Shown piece by piece: positions 35,617 through 44,318 of a stretch of DNA of 64,000 bases. Every line of letters begins with the position of its first letter. Position 1 is the stretch's first letter. This DNA comes from Salinisphaera aquimarina (lineage in GTDB: Bacteria > Pseudomonadota > Gammaproteobacteria > Nevskiales > Salinisphaeraceae). Location of the stretch: the NCBI RefSeq assembly GCF_042643355.1, contig NZ_JBHRSS010000001.1:660932-724931 (forward strand), in the 5' to 3' direction. The notes under the pieces were generated by a model. That model did no database searches. It saw nothing but the letters and a program-made list of their open reading frames with translations, and was not told the DNA's origin. The translations under genes were made by a program, and so were the position numbers.

Positions 35617-36246
35617 ATGGCCGATTGCGGCTGTGAATTCGAGGCCAAAGACCAGGCCCAACAAAAGGCGCTCTACTGGCTGTTGGCGATCAACGGCGTC
35701 ATGTTTCTAGCTGAGTTCGGGATTGGTTTGCTAGGCGGCTCGACCGCCTTGATCGCCGACTCGCTCGACAACTTCGCTGATGCGGCCGTTTATTCTGCGG
35801 GGCTGTATGCGGTGGGGCGCGCCGCCCATCACAAGGCGCGCGCCGCTTCCATCGGCGGCGTCGTGCAAATACTGCTCGCGCTGTTCGCCGTGGGTGAGGT
35901 GGTTCGGCGAACCCTGATGGGCAGCAATCCCGAGCCCAGCTACATGATGCTGATGGGCGCGGCGGCACTCGTGGCAAACACAACCTGTTTGCTTATCATC
36001 GCCCGCCACCGACAAGGCGATGTGCACATGCGCGCGAGCTGGATATTTTCGGCCAACGATGTAATCGCCAATATCGGCGTCATTGTCGGTGGCGCGCTGG
36101 TCTACTACTTCGACACGCGGTACCCCGATCTCATTATCGGTTTGGTCGTTGGTTTTATCGTGTTACGCGGCGGTATCCGCATCCTGAAGGACGCGCGCCA
36201 AACGCGAGACGAGCTTCAGGAATCACCGTCCTCGGAAAGCACTTGA
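35617..36246 (+). CDS. Cation diffusion facilitator (metal efflux)
   Basis: This 209-residue membrane protein begins MADCGCEF (Cys pair), then has about six helices with ALIADSLDNFADAAVYSAGLY, the HD/DD metal site equivalent, and FSANDVIANIGVIVGG in helix 5. It lacks the long C-terminal domain of full CDF proteins, like the short CDF proteins seen beside PbrR and lspA. It should export Zn, Cd, Pb or similar metal by proton exchange. GGAGG lies before the ATG at 35617. Confidence 0.88.
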   Translation: MADCGCEFEAKDQAQQKALYWLLAINGVMFLAEFGIGLLGGSTALIADSLDNFADAAVYSAGLYAVGRAAHHKARAASIGGVVQILLALFAVGEVVRRTLMGSNPEPSYMMLMGAAALVANTTCLLIIARHRQGDVHMRASWIFSANDVIANIGVIVGGALVYYFDTRYPDLIIGLVVGFIVLRGGIRILKDARQTRDELQESPSSEST

Positions 36247-36289
36247 ACATGGCGATATCTTCGCGCGGTGCAAACAGTAAGCATAGCTT

Positions 36290-36802
36290 GTGTCTGCGGG
36301 GGTGACGATAGGGGAGGACACGCTGAAAAGTTCTAGCCCGGCCGACAGGCTGCGTTGGTTGGGATTATCCGTCGTGATGCTGCTTCTGGATCAAGCAACC
36401 AAGTACGCGGCCAGCACCTATCTCGCCTATGGTGAGCGCAGAGCCGTCACAGAGTTTTTTAGCTGGACCCATCTACACAATACAGGTGCCGCATTCAGCT
36501 TTCTGGCCGATGCGGGTGGTTGGCAGCGGGCATTCCTGATCGGTGTCGCCGTTGTCATGTCGGCCATGCTGCTGGGCTGGCTGTGGCGCGGGGTGGCTTC
36601 GAAAGGTCAAGGAATAGCACTCAGTGCGATTCTAGGCGGTGCACTGGGCAACTTGACGGATCGCCTGCTACGCGGCCATGTGGTCGACTTTCTCGATTTC
36701 CACTACGCACAGTACCACTGGCCGGCATTCAACTTGGCCGATGTCTGGATTACCACGGGAGCCGCATTACTGATCTGGGCGCATAGAAAATACGGCAACT
36801 GA
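36290..36802 (+). CDS. lspA: Lipoprotein signal peptidase (signal peptidase II)
   Basis: The 170-residue protein has four helices, with the catalytic aspartates in GALGNLTDRLLRGHVVDFLDF and FNLADVWITTGA. The LHNTGAAFSFLA segment is a family signature. The start is a GTG and may be slightly further downstream. In lead-resistance operons a fused or separate lspA (PbrC) is common. Together with lnt, the cluster carries two of the three lipoprotein maturation enzymes. Confidence 0.92.
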   Translation: MSAGVTIGEDTLKSSSPADRLRWLGLSVVMLLLDQATKYAASTYLAYGERRAVTEFFSWTHLHNTGAAFSFLADAGGWQRAFLIGVAVVMSAMLLGWLWRGVASKGQGIALSAILGGALGNLTDRLLRGHVVDFLDFHYAQYHWPAFNLADVWITTGAALLIWAHRKYGN

Positions 36803-36884
36803 GCGTATCGGCCGCATTACTGAGCCAGCTCGGGCTGCCTGCATCCCCACTACGGCTCAGACCCTTTTGAAGCTTTTAGGCAGC

Positions 36885-37502
36885 TTAAGGTAGCGATGGG
36901 TTCACGGTGCTCGGAATCGACGTAGAAAGCGTCGAGGGTGGAAGGCAAAGCCCCGAGTCATTACAGGCTTGTACCACGGCCTGGACGGTGGGTATGTCGT
37001 TGTCGGCAACTTTATCCAGAGCTGCTATCAACTTAACTTTGCCCGAATACACCCGGATCGGGTCTTCAAGGCCGACGTCGAGTTCATCGCCCGGTGGGTA
37101 TGCAAGCTCGGTCGATAACAGCACGCCGTTAGCAAATACCTTTATATCGGTCGGTATAAGAAAGTCGAAAGAGGCGGGATTGGCGTTGATATGCCACTCC
37201 GATGCGATGTCCAGTTCTATTTGGATCGTATCGCCGTCGCGCGTTGCATCGAGATTCACGTGGGCCGCGCTAAAACGCGGTGGGACGGACTTCGAGGCTG
37301 TTGATGACTCTGATGCGGTATAGAGGTCAACAACGTCCCGCTTATCATCCCGGTTATTAACTGTTGACTGGTCGGTCGTCGATTGCACTTCGGACTCCGT
37401 ACTAGGCACGGTCCATTGCCAGAAAAGAAAAAGGCCGCTGACCGTGATCGCGATGGTCGCTGGCAATAGCCAAGAGAGGACAAAACTCTTATGGGTCGAC
37501 AC
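36885..37502 (-). CDS. Stand-alone DsbD alpha-like periplasmic domain
   Basis: About 205 residues: one N-terminal helix (about 10-28), a polar Ser/Thr-rich linker, then a beta-rich domain with HVNLDATRDGDTIQIELDI and a final ACNDSGLCLPPSTLS. The last motif matches the cysteine pair of the DsbD alpha domain (compare CAEAGLCYPP in the DsbD at 5508-7373). It thus supplies the missing alpha domain of the adjacent DsbD-like protein. The GTG at 37502 has GGAGAG seven bases upstream; a GTG at 37517 is also open. It overlaps the preceding gene. Confidence 0.75.
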   Translation of the reverse strand: MSTHKSFVLSWLLPATIAITVSGLFLFWQWTVPSTESEVQSTTDQSTVNNRDDKRDVVDLYTASESSTASKSVPPRFSAAHVNLDATRDGDTIQIELDIASEWHINANPASFDFLIPTDIKVFANGVLLSTELAYPPGDELDVGLEDPIRVYSGKVKLIAALDKVADNDIPTVQAVVQACNDSGLCLPPSTLSTSIPSTVNPSLP

Positions 37503-38676
37503 GCGTCTGCTCTCCACTGGTTTCGATGGCCGCTTTCAATGTGCTGACCGTAAATAAATCGGGCAGGCGCCGGTGAACCGCCCCGTTCGGCTTCAAGACC
37601 ACGGCGAAGGGCAGGCCGGCGCCACCGAAGGATCGTAGGTAGGCGTCAAGCGCAGCGTCCGGCCGCGTGAGATCGGCGCGTAGAACGCGCATCTGGGCTG
37701 CATCGACGGCTTGCGCAATCGCGGCGTCGGCGTAAACGGTTTGTTCCAGAACTTTGCAGTTAATACACCAATCCGCCGTGAACTCGACAAGCACCGGCGC
37801 GCCGGCAGTGCGGGCCTCGGCAAGCGCGCGCTCCGTTAGCGGCTGCCAAGGCAACGCGTGCTGTGCGCCGGCCCCACGATCAAAGCCGAGCGTGACGGCG
37901 CCGGCCACGCCAGCGACCAAGACGAGCGCCGGTACCAAACGCGCGCCGGATCCGGGGCCGACCACCAATACGCGGATCAACCAGAAAGCCAGGGTCCCGA
38001 GCCAGGCGGTCCACAGCAGGGTGCCGACGCGTTCCGCGAGCACGGTCGTTGCAAAGAATGTCGCACCGGCCAGGAGAATCAAGCCCATGACCTGCTGCAC
38101 GCGTGACAGCCATGCGCCGCTGCGTGGTATGCGTGTCAGTAGTCCGGGTTGGGCCAGCAGAACGAGGTAGGGCAGGGCCAACCCGACGCCCACCGCCATG
38201 AACAGCGCGAAGATCGTGCTCGGCGCCTGCGTGAGCGCAAATGCCATGACGCCGCCCAGGAAAGGCCCGGTGCAGGGCGCGGACAAGACCGCGGCCAGAA
38301 AACCGGCCAAGTAGGGTTCGGCATAGCCGTTGCCCTGGACGCGATAGACCCATTGGGGCGGTTGCACGCCGCGCCCCGCGAGACTGTAAACGCCAAGGCC
38401 GGCGAGCAGAAAGGCCAGTGCTGTACGAAACCAGAAAGCCTGGAACAGGGTGCCCCAGGTCCAGTTCAGCATGGCGGTCGCCAAAGCGAGCGCGCCGAAG
38501 AACGTGAGCGTGCCGGCCAGCAGCGCGATCGCTGCCAAAAAGCGCTGTCGCGTACCGCTGCCCACCACACGCGCGATCGTGCGCAACTTGATGGGCAACG
38601 CGGGTAGCACACACGGCGTGAGATTGAGCAGCACGCCGGCGAACAGCGCCAGCAGGAGATTCGTCCAGATCGTCAT
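37489..38676 (-). CDS. DsbD-like protein (membrane and thioredoxin domains only)
   Basis: The 395-residue protein has the DsbD membrane core with NLTPCVLPALPIK near residue 18 and SAPCTGPFLGG near residue 131, and a C-terminal thioredoxin domain with WCINCK near residue 304. The periplasmic alpha domain is absent and is encoded by the next gene. It would pass electrons from the cytoplasm to periplasmic thiol proteins, perhaps in support of copper or mercury tolerance. It overlaps the upstream TVP38 gene by four bases. Confidence 0.88.
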   Translation of the reverse strand: MTIWTNLLLALFAGVLLNLTPCVLPALPIKLRTIARVVGSGTRQRFLAAIALLAGTLTFFGALALATAMLNWTWGTLFQAFWFRTALAFLLAGLGVYSLAGRGVQPPQWVYRVQGNGYAEPYLAGFLAAVLSAPCTGPFLGGVMAFALTQAPSTIFALFMAVGVGLALPYLVLLAQPGLLTRIPRSGAWLSRVQQVMGLILLAGATFFATTVLAERVGTLLWTAWLGTLAFWLIRVLVVGPGSGARLVPALVLVAGVAGAVTLGFDRGAGAQHALPWQPLTERALAEARTAGAPVLVEFTADWCINCKVLEQTVYADAAIAQAVDAAQMRVLRADLTRPDAALDAYLRSFGGAGLPFAVVLKPNGAVHRRLPDLFTVSTLKAAIETSGEQTRVDP

Positions 38677-39491
38677 CGCCTGGCGTTTTGGCGGCGGCGA
38701 TCCCGCGCCCTGGAATGGTCGTGCTCGCGGTTTCGCTCATGCGCGCCCCGCGATCGGATGACGTGCGCCGCGCCGAACAGGATCAGCGCGGCGCCCCCCG
38801 CCAGAATCCAGATATAGACCGGCAGGTGCAGCGCCTGACTACCGAGCAGTACGCTCAGTACGGTCAGCGGCAAAATACCCACGCCGGTGGTCCAGACGAA
38901 CGTCCATCGCGGCACGCCGGCGAGTCCCGCGGCGTAATTGACCAGATTGAAGGACATGATCGGTATCAGGCGCGCGGTCAGCAGTGTCGTAATACTGCTA
39001 TCACTCACGAATGCATCCAACCGCGCCTGATAACGCAGCGGAACCAAGCGTGACCGTGCGGCCGGGCCCAGGGCCCTTGCGATTTCGTAACTCAGTATTG
39101 CGCCGATCATTGCACCCGCCCAGGTGAGCAGTACACCCAGCCCGGAGCCGAAGACGACGCCATTGGCGATTGCGATGACCTCGGCCGGAAACGGCACGAA
39201 AGAGTGAGCCGTCATCAGGCCGATGGAAGCCGCAGGCGCCCAGGGACCAGCGCGCTCAAGGAGCGCGTGCAAACCATCGCTACTAAAATCGACAGCAAAC
39301 AGGGTGTATTCGACCAAGCACCAGAGGATAACGATATCGATCCAAAGCAATGCCGCGGTTAGCACCACAGCCGCTATCAGCCACCCGCTGCGCGCGGTGC
39401 GTAGCAATGTGCGGAAGACCATAGCTAACAACACGAGGCCGAGTGCGGCCAACGCCAGGCAGACGAACAGCAAATCTGCGTTCATCGCCAT
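38673..39491 (-). CDS. TVP38/TMEM64 (VTT-domain) membrane protein
   Basis: The 272-residue protein has a VTT/DedA-like core: PFPAEVIAIANGVVFGSGLG, the TWAGAMIGAILSYEIARALG helix and TARLIPIMSFNLVNYAAGLAGV. About seven helices are followed by an Arg-rich tail. VTT proteins are thought to move lipids or ions; MerB-associated and mercury-responsive TMEM64 homologues are known. It is the first gene of the three-gene split-DsbD operon. Confidence 0.82.
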   Translation of the reverse strand: MAMNADLLFVCLALAALGLVLLAMVFRTLLRTARSGWLIAAVVLTAALLWIDIVILWCLVEYTLFAVDFSSDGLHALLERAGPWAPAASIGLMTAHSFVPFPAEVIAIANGVVFGSGLGVLLTWAGAMIGAILSYEIARALGPAARSRLVPLRYQARLDAFVSDSSITTLLTARLIPIMSFNLVNYAAGLAGVPRWTFVWTTGVGILPLTVLSVLLGSQALHLPVYIWILAGGAALILFGAAHVIRSRGAHERNREHDHSRARDRRRQNARR

Positions 39492-39527
39492 CGGACTTCT
39501 CGCTGATCTTTTCGTTTCGGTAGGAAA

Positions 39528-39773
39528 TTAAGCTTGAACATGGGTACCACGGGCGGTCATGAGCCCCCAGAGCCAGTTGATTTTGTAGGTTTCGATCTGC
39601 ACGGCGGCGTAGCCGCTTTCTTTGAGCATTCGAGCGCACTCATGCGTTCGATAGGTCCGTGCGTGCGCATGCGCGCGCAGCCGTTGATAGCGCTCGAACA
39701 GCCGGCACATCAGATAATCGCCACACCAGTCCGTGAGCATGAGCTGGCCGCCTCCGGTCATAGCGACCCGCAA
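39528..39773 (-). pseudogene. Methyltransferase C-terminal fragment
   Basis: The 81-codon frame encodes the end of a class I methyltransferase (GGGQLMLTDWCGDYLMCRLF, HARTYRTHECARMLKESGY and KINWLWGLMTA). The SAM-binding part is missing. The preceding 170 bases show only scraps of a related start (EGYARIAGRYDRRRP) in another frame. It is a truncated remnant. Confidence 0.55.
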
Positions 39774-39963
39774 TCCGGGCGTATCCCTCGGCCACGTTTT
39801 TGTTCGGAGCTTCGGTTTGCATATCGGAGCACAACCCTGCGAATAAATGGCCGGCGTTATATATCGTTGGGGCTATGCCAAACACGGATGGCGCGGGGCA
39901 TGTTTTGTCTAAGAACCCGGACACAGCAACATGTCTGTGCCCGGGGCAGCACACTCTCAGCCG

Positions 39964-40599
39964 TTATTTGTTCGGCTGCTTGGTCATGCGAAGATAGGGC
40001 TTGAGCTCGTTCCAGCCGGCCGGGAACAGCTTCTCGGCTTCTTCATTGGACAACGCCGGCGACACGATCACGTCGTCGCCGTCCTGCCAGTTGGCCGGGG
40101 TGGTGACCTTGTAGTTGTCCGTCAGCTGCAGTGAATCGATCACCCGCAGGATCTCGTCGAAATTGCGCCCGGCACTCTTCGGATAGGTGAGCGTCATCCG
40201 GATCTTCTTGTTGGAATCGATGATGAACACGCTGCGCACCGTCGATGTGTCGCCGGCGTTTGGGTGGATCATGTCGTAGAGTTCCGCGACCGTGCGGTCG
40301 GAATCGCCGATGATCGGGAAATTCACGGACTGGCCTTGGGTTTCCTCGATATCGGCCGACCAGCGTTTGTGATCATCGACCGAATCCACCGAGACCACGA
40401 TGGCTTTTACGGCGCGTTGGGCGAACTTCTCCTTGAGTCCGCCGACCGCGCCCAACTCCGTAGTGCAGACCGGTGTGAAATCGGCCGGATGCGACATCAA
40501 CATGCCCCAGCCGTCGCCGAGCCATTCGTGGAAATCGATGCGGCCTTCGGTGGTGTCGGCCGTGAAATTCGGTGCGGTATCGCCTAGACGTAGGCTCAT
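39964..40599 (-). CDS. 1-Cys (Prx6-type) peroxiredoxin
   Basis: The 211-residue enzyme reduces peroxides through Cys47 in SHPADFTPVCTTELG. The C-terminal domain VTTPANWQDGDDVIV and FPAGWNELKPYLRMT is typical of the Prx6 group. GGAG lies before the ATG at 40599; a longer frame from 40641 is not needed. It heads or adjoins the copper-type genes on the same strand. Confidence 0.93.
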   Translation of the reverse strand: MSLRLGDTAPNFTADTTEGRIDFHEWLGDGWGMLMSHPADFTPVCTTELGAVGGLKEKFAQRAVKAIVVSVDSVDDHKRWSADIEETQGQSVNFPIIGDSDRTVAELYDMIHPNAGDTSTVRSVFIIDSNKKIRMTLTYPKSAGRNFDEILRVIDSLQLTDNYKVTTPANWQDGDDVIVSPALSNEEAEKLFPAGWNELKPYLRMTKQPNK

Positions 40600-40668
40600 T
40601 TCTATACTCCTGTTCGATGAAGAAAAGGCCGACGGCCTCAATTCCGGTGGCCGCCGGCGCGCTCGTAT

Positions 40669-40959
40669 CTAGCCCTGGTCGGTTGAACCGTCAGTGCCGT
40701 CCATATTCTCCATCTTGCTCTGCATCATCTTGTTGCAGGTTTCCATCATGTCGTTCATCTGACCCATCATTTTCATCATGGGCATGTTGCCATCGCCCAT
40801 CATGCCCATGCCGTGGCCCTTGCCCTCCTGGCCTTGCATCATGTGGCCCATGTTGCCCTCGGATGCCGGCTTCGCGTCCTCGCCTTGCGTTGCGGCGAAT
40901 ACGGCGGGCACGCCCGCGATCAGGGCAGCGGCGATGATCGTTTTTACTGTTGTACGCAT
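40669..40959 (-). CDS. Methionine-rich periplasmic protein
   Basis: The 96-residue product has a signal peptide (to AVFAA) and a mature part with MGHMMQGQ, GHGMGMMGDGNMPMMKMM and DMMETCNKMMQSKM: about 20 methionines, three histidines and one cysteine. Met and His clusters bind Cu(I) and Ag(I). AGAGGA lies before the ATG at 40959. It lies with a DUF411 gene, which supports a copper or silver role (inference). Confidence 0.75.
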   Translation of the reverse strand: MRTTVKTIIAAALIAGVPAVFAATQGEDAKPASEGNMGHMMQGQEGKGHGMGMMGDGNMPMMKMMGQMNDMMETCNKMMQSKMENMDGTDGSTDQG

Positions 40960-40963
40960 GTTT

Positions 40964-41290
40964 CTAGTCCTCTTTGGGTTGGTCGGAAGGTGCGCTCGAT
41001 GACGCGATCTGATTTGAATAACGGGTTCGAGTATCTGGTTCCTGCCGGGACGTTGCACCATCGGTAGCGGTCGGCCGCATACTCCACATCATCCAGCCCA
41101 TCATGATCATGCAGGGCAGGGTGAACAGCAGCGGGACGGCTCCGATGGTCACGACCCAGTCCCAGTTGAATACAAGCCCGACCGCCGCGGCGGCAACGCC
41201 GCCGACTAATAAGCTGCGGGGTTCGAGCCAGCGCCGGGCTGGAGGCACGGAGTCGGGTGACGTCGATTTTCCGGAATCACAGCTTTTCAT
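40964..41290 (-). CDS. Small membrane protein of the metal cluster
   Basis: The 108-residue protein has two hydrophobic segments (about residues 28-44 and 49-70, the second with LPCMIMMGWMMW, Met-rich) and a polar tail. A CxS start (MKSCDSGK) is also present. It stops four bases before the Met-rich gene, so the two are an operon. Family not recognised. A metal-related membrane role is inferred from the Met/Cys segment. Confidence 0.6.
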   Translation of the reverse strand: MKSCDSGKSTSPDSVPPARRWLEPRSLLVGGVAAAAVGLVFNWDWVVTIGAVPLLFTLPCMIMMGWMMWSMRPTATDGATSRQEPDTRTRYSNQIASSSAPSDQPKED

Positions 41291-41324
41291 CGTTTGTTAC
41301 CTCGGTAATTGCCTGAATAAAGGC

Positions 41325-41765
41325 TCAATACGTCGTGTAAACGTCGCCATTCAGCGTTTTGATGACGAACGGTTCGCTCTTTTTGCCGGGCATGCCCGGC
41401 GAGCCGCTCGGCATGCCGGGTAAAGCGATACCTCGGATATCGGGTTCCTCGCGCAGCAGCTTGGCAACGACCGGCTCAGGTACATGCCCGACGACGACGT
41501 AGTCGCCGATGAGAGTGGTGTGACAAGACGACAACGCCGGTTCGACGCCGTGCTTTTCGTTGAGAGCCGCCATATCGTCCGTGTCGAGCACGTCCACCTC
41601 ATACCCCTTGGCGTTGAGGTAGTCGGCGTACTGCTCACAGCACATGCAGCCCGGGTTGTGGTAAAGGCGAGCCTGTACCGGTGCCGCGATGGCCGCGCCG
41701 GTCGAGATAAACAGAACGAGCATGAGCGTCAGGCGCGCCACGGTCGCATTACGTAGTTGGGTCAT
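41325..41765 (-). CDS. DUF411 metal-binding protein
   Basis: The 146-residue periplasmic protein has a signal peptide (to AIAAP) and the DUF411 pattern: LYHNPGCMCCEQYADYL, then LSSCHTTLIGDYVVVGHVP and IRGIALPGMPSGSPGMPG. The CMCC and SCHT cysteines are probable Cu ligands. DUF411 genes accompany copper resistance clusters. GGAG lies eight bases before the ATG at 41765. Confidence 0.88.
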   Translation of the reverse strand: MTQLRNATVARLTLMLVLFISTGAAIAAPVQARLYHNPGCMCCEQYADYLNAKGYEVDVLDTDDMAALNEKHGVEPALSSCHTTLIGDYVVVGHVPEPVVAKLLREEPDIRGIALPGMPSGSPGMPGKKSEPFVIKTLNGDVYTTY

Positions 41766-41922
41766 CGGAAGAACTCCACGTGATCTAGGGAGTTCCGGAA
41801 AGCCGTTAGGCGTGCACATGCGACGTAATGGTTGATGTCGCATGACAGACCAGCACTGACCGCAGAGGCGCGGTCTGTGTAAGCTCAGCCGGAGTTTGTG
41901 ACGCGCTCAGGCGTCAGTCAGA

Positions 41923-42252
41923 TCAAGCGTGGATAGCTCGCGGGGGAAAAGGGTCGGGCCCTTCGAGTTGGCGGCCCAAATGCGTTTCGATGTGAAACGT
42001 GGGCACCGCAGGTGGCAGGGGCGTAACCCCGGCAGTGTTATGCGCAACATCAGCCATTATGCCGCAGATGGCCACTGCGCAAGTCGAAGTCGCCGCGGTT
42101 GAGTGCTGCGGCTTCGTGGTGTCGGCCTGACATAACGAGCAATCGCTTGACGCGTTCTCGGCCGGCATGGTCCACGCCATGACCGCTGGACTGGCCAGCA
42201 CGCTGGTGAATACCAGCACCAAGATCAGCGCGTGGAGCACTTTAGACTTCAT
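41923..42252 (-). CDS. Small secreted Cys-rich protein
   Basis: The 109-residue product has a signal peptide (hydrophobic to about residue 24) and a mature part with SDCSLCQADTT and STCAVAICGIMAD, then an acidic, proline-rich tail. The CxxC-type pairs suggest metal binding. It resembles, without certainty, the small DUF2946-type proteins found in copper clusters. Confidence 0.6.
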   Translation of the reverse strand: MKSKVLHALILVLVFTSVLASPAVMAWTMPAENASSDCSLCQADTTKPQHSTAATSTCAVAICGIMADVAHNTAGVTPLPPAVPTFHIETHLGRQLEGPDPFPPRAIHA

Positions 42253-42477
42253 GTTTTCAATATAGGCCACAAATATGCCGTAAACAATACCCGGAGTGTG
42301 GTACGGGGCCGTTATTTTTTAGACGATCGGGGAATAACGCGGCATCTATTTCGGAACGGCCCGACCTTAATTCGTAGAGGGCCTTTTATTTAGTCGTTTT
42401 CGATGTGTGTACAGTCAAAACGTCGAAGCGAGAGGTGTCGGTGGTTCCGCAGCCGCGGGAGCGAATGGCTCGGGGTC

Positions 42478-42752
42478 TCAGACGGTGCGCTTTATGATCG
42501 TTGGGGTTTGGTGGTGTATTGATTCAAGCGCAGCCAGTTCGCCGTTGATTTCGTCGGCACCACGACGTAGAGAGATCTCAATATCGTGTTTGCCTTCTCG
42601 GCGCGCCTGACGTTCGCTCCGCTCTGATCGTATTCGTCGAAGAAAACCAGCTTGCCGCATTCGTTATCTAGGCCGATTTCGATTCGCACCGTGTCCCCGG
42701 GTATATCAGCGGGGCCGTGGCGTGCCGCGGTGTAGATCCGGTTTGCCATTGA
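42478..42752 (-). pseudogene. Small element-borne gene with probable frameshift
   Basis: The frame from ATG 42752 reads MANRIYTAARHGPADIPGDT, then VRIEIGLDNECGKLVFFDEY, with GAGGG upstream. After about 42610 the adjacent frame looks more like protein (HDIEISLRRGADEINGELAA, then LESIHHQTPTII, stop at 42478), while the original frame turns basic and irregular. The 275-base total is one base off a multiple of three. A single-base shift is likely. Function unknown. Confidence 0.45.
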
Positions 42753-43132
42753 CACCCTCGCTCTAACAGATCGGTGCCTGGAATACCTGCACGGATCCGT
42801 GTGCCGCTGGGGCCGACACTCGCCCCGAGCCCACGCAGGCCTGCATTCAATCGTATGCCAAGAGCAATCGTTCACTGAACGACGGAAACGAAAGCCATCT
42901 GATCGTCGCAAATCCTGGTCCGGATCACTGCGAAAGTAGCAACGACGATGTCTTAGTGCGCCGTTGAGCAGCGTGGGTTGAGAACGGCGGCGAAGGTTCA
43001 GGCAAGAAGTTTGGAAAGTCCGCTTTGGGTCGCAATCGGCCAAAAGCAGCCCTCATATCATTCAGCCCGTAAGATTTCTCCGATTCCGAATTAGCGTATT
43101 ACTTGCAGCAACGAATACTCTTTTGCCGCCTG
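42753..43132. other. Gap with a dispersed repeat
   Basis: No gene was seen in this 380-bp stretch. It holds the second copy of the 32-bp repeat at 43018-43049. Confidence 0.5.
43018..43049. repeat. 32-bp dispersed repeat, copy 2
   Basis: This stretch is identical to 28993-29024 and lies in the same orientation. The flanks differ outside the 32 bp, so it is not a recent duplication of a larger block. Confidence 0.8.
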
Positions 43133-44182
43133 CTACGGCTTACTCGCCTGCTTGTACTGGTTCGTGAGCTTGGCGCGCCAAGAATTTATGCCGTACCAGC
43201 GCATGAATAGCGCGCCGGGCCAAGAAGGCTCGCGCAAGTTGACCGGACATACGATCAAGAGAGTAGGGCGTTGGGCAGACGCTGGCTCGACAATATCGAA
43301 TGCCAGCTCCACGTCCACCGAAGCGATGCCACGGGGTGTGGCCACTTGGCCCTCCAGGTACAACCTTGGGCCGCCGGCCTTTCGACCAATGAACATCCCA
43401 GGGCGTCTGACCTTATAAAGCTTTGGCATGACGCTGCCTCGCTCCCATTGAGCAGCTGTGGCCTCAAGGCGTGGCATCCCATCGGCACGTATTACTGGCC
43501 ACGAGACGAATCGGTCTGCTTGACCGGCAGGGCTCACCAGGTAGTCGCAGATCTGGTTTGCGATCTGCTCGTAGCTATCGGATCGAGTGGGAGGGGGCAT
43601 CGGACTAATGGGCGCCGATACGGCGCGACGGCGAGCCATCCCACGTTTGAACAGCCAATGGCGATCTGCCCCGTCCAAGAGCATCTGCTCGAGGATGTGA
43701 CGGTTCACGTCGTAGGTTGTCTTGCTCAGGTCGATCTCGAAAGCCTCAAGGTTTGCATCTGCATAGTCATCACGAGCGGCCTGATTCTTGGCGTGTGTGA
43801 CGCGAATCTCGATCCCGTATCGACGCCCACCGATTGTGGCCAGCACGTCGGCTCTACGTGTCTTGCCGATCGCAGTCTCGAGCGTGGCGGTTTCGAGCGG
43901 GGGTGTGAGTCCGGAGGGTAGAAGTATTCGCCGTTGGCGGGACGCGGCATCTGCGAGCACTTCTTTCGCGGCTCGATGTAGCGCGCTTTCACCCTCACAG
44001 CTTGTGTCGGCGAGATGAGCGAAATGCCAGATTCGTTTCTTTCTCTGACGTGCCAGCACAGGCTGGCGGCAGGTAGCGCAAAAACAGTCGCAGGCGCGCC
44101 CACGTCCGACCTCGTCGACATGCGCCATGACTACTTCGGCATTCTCAGCCCAGCCGAAATACCCATGCCAGTTCCCAACCAT
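43133..44182 (-). CDS. CoiA-like nuclease-domain protein
   Basis: The 349-residue product begins with a zinc-ribbon-like part (CDCFCATCRQPVLARQRKKRI), then WHFAHLADTSCEGESALHRAAKEVL. This is the pattern of competence protein CoiA and related endonuclease-fold proteins. A nuclease core follows: RADVLATIGGRRYGIEIRVTHAKN (D, then ExR in place of ExK). It is found on plasmids and integrative elements here rather than in competence loci. Its role in the element is unknown. Confidence 0.7.
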   Translation of the reverse strand: MVGNWHGYFGWAENAEVVMAHVDEVGRGRACDCFCATCRQPVLARQRKKRIWHFAHLADTSCEGESALHRAAKEVLADAASRQRRILLPSGLTPPLETATLETAIGKTRRADVLATIGGRRYGIEIRVTHAKNQAARDDYADANLEAFEIDLSKTTYDVNRHILEQMLLDGADRHWLFKRGMARRRAVSAPISPMPPPTRSDSYEQIANQICDYLVSPAGQADRFVSWPVIRADGMPRLEATAAQWERGSVMPKLYKVRRPGMFIGRKAGGPRLYLEGQVATPRGIASVDVELAFDIVEPASAQRPTLLIVCPVNLREPSWPGALFMRWYGINSWRAKLTNQYKQASKP

Positions 44183-44318
44183 CGTATGAATTTACTACCT
44201 GGCGGCGAGCTGCGCAGTCCAGCGGCGCTCGAGCGGGGTGCGGCCTATCCTGATTAGTACAGAATCGCTATCCCCCCCGGCCTTTTAGCGTGAGCGGCCG
44301 GATAGGGCGATCCCCGAA

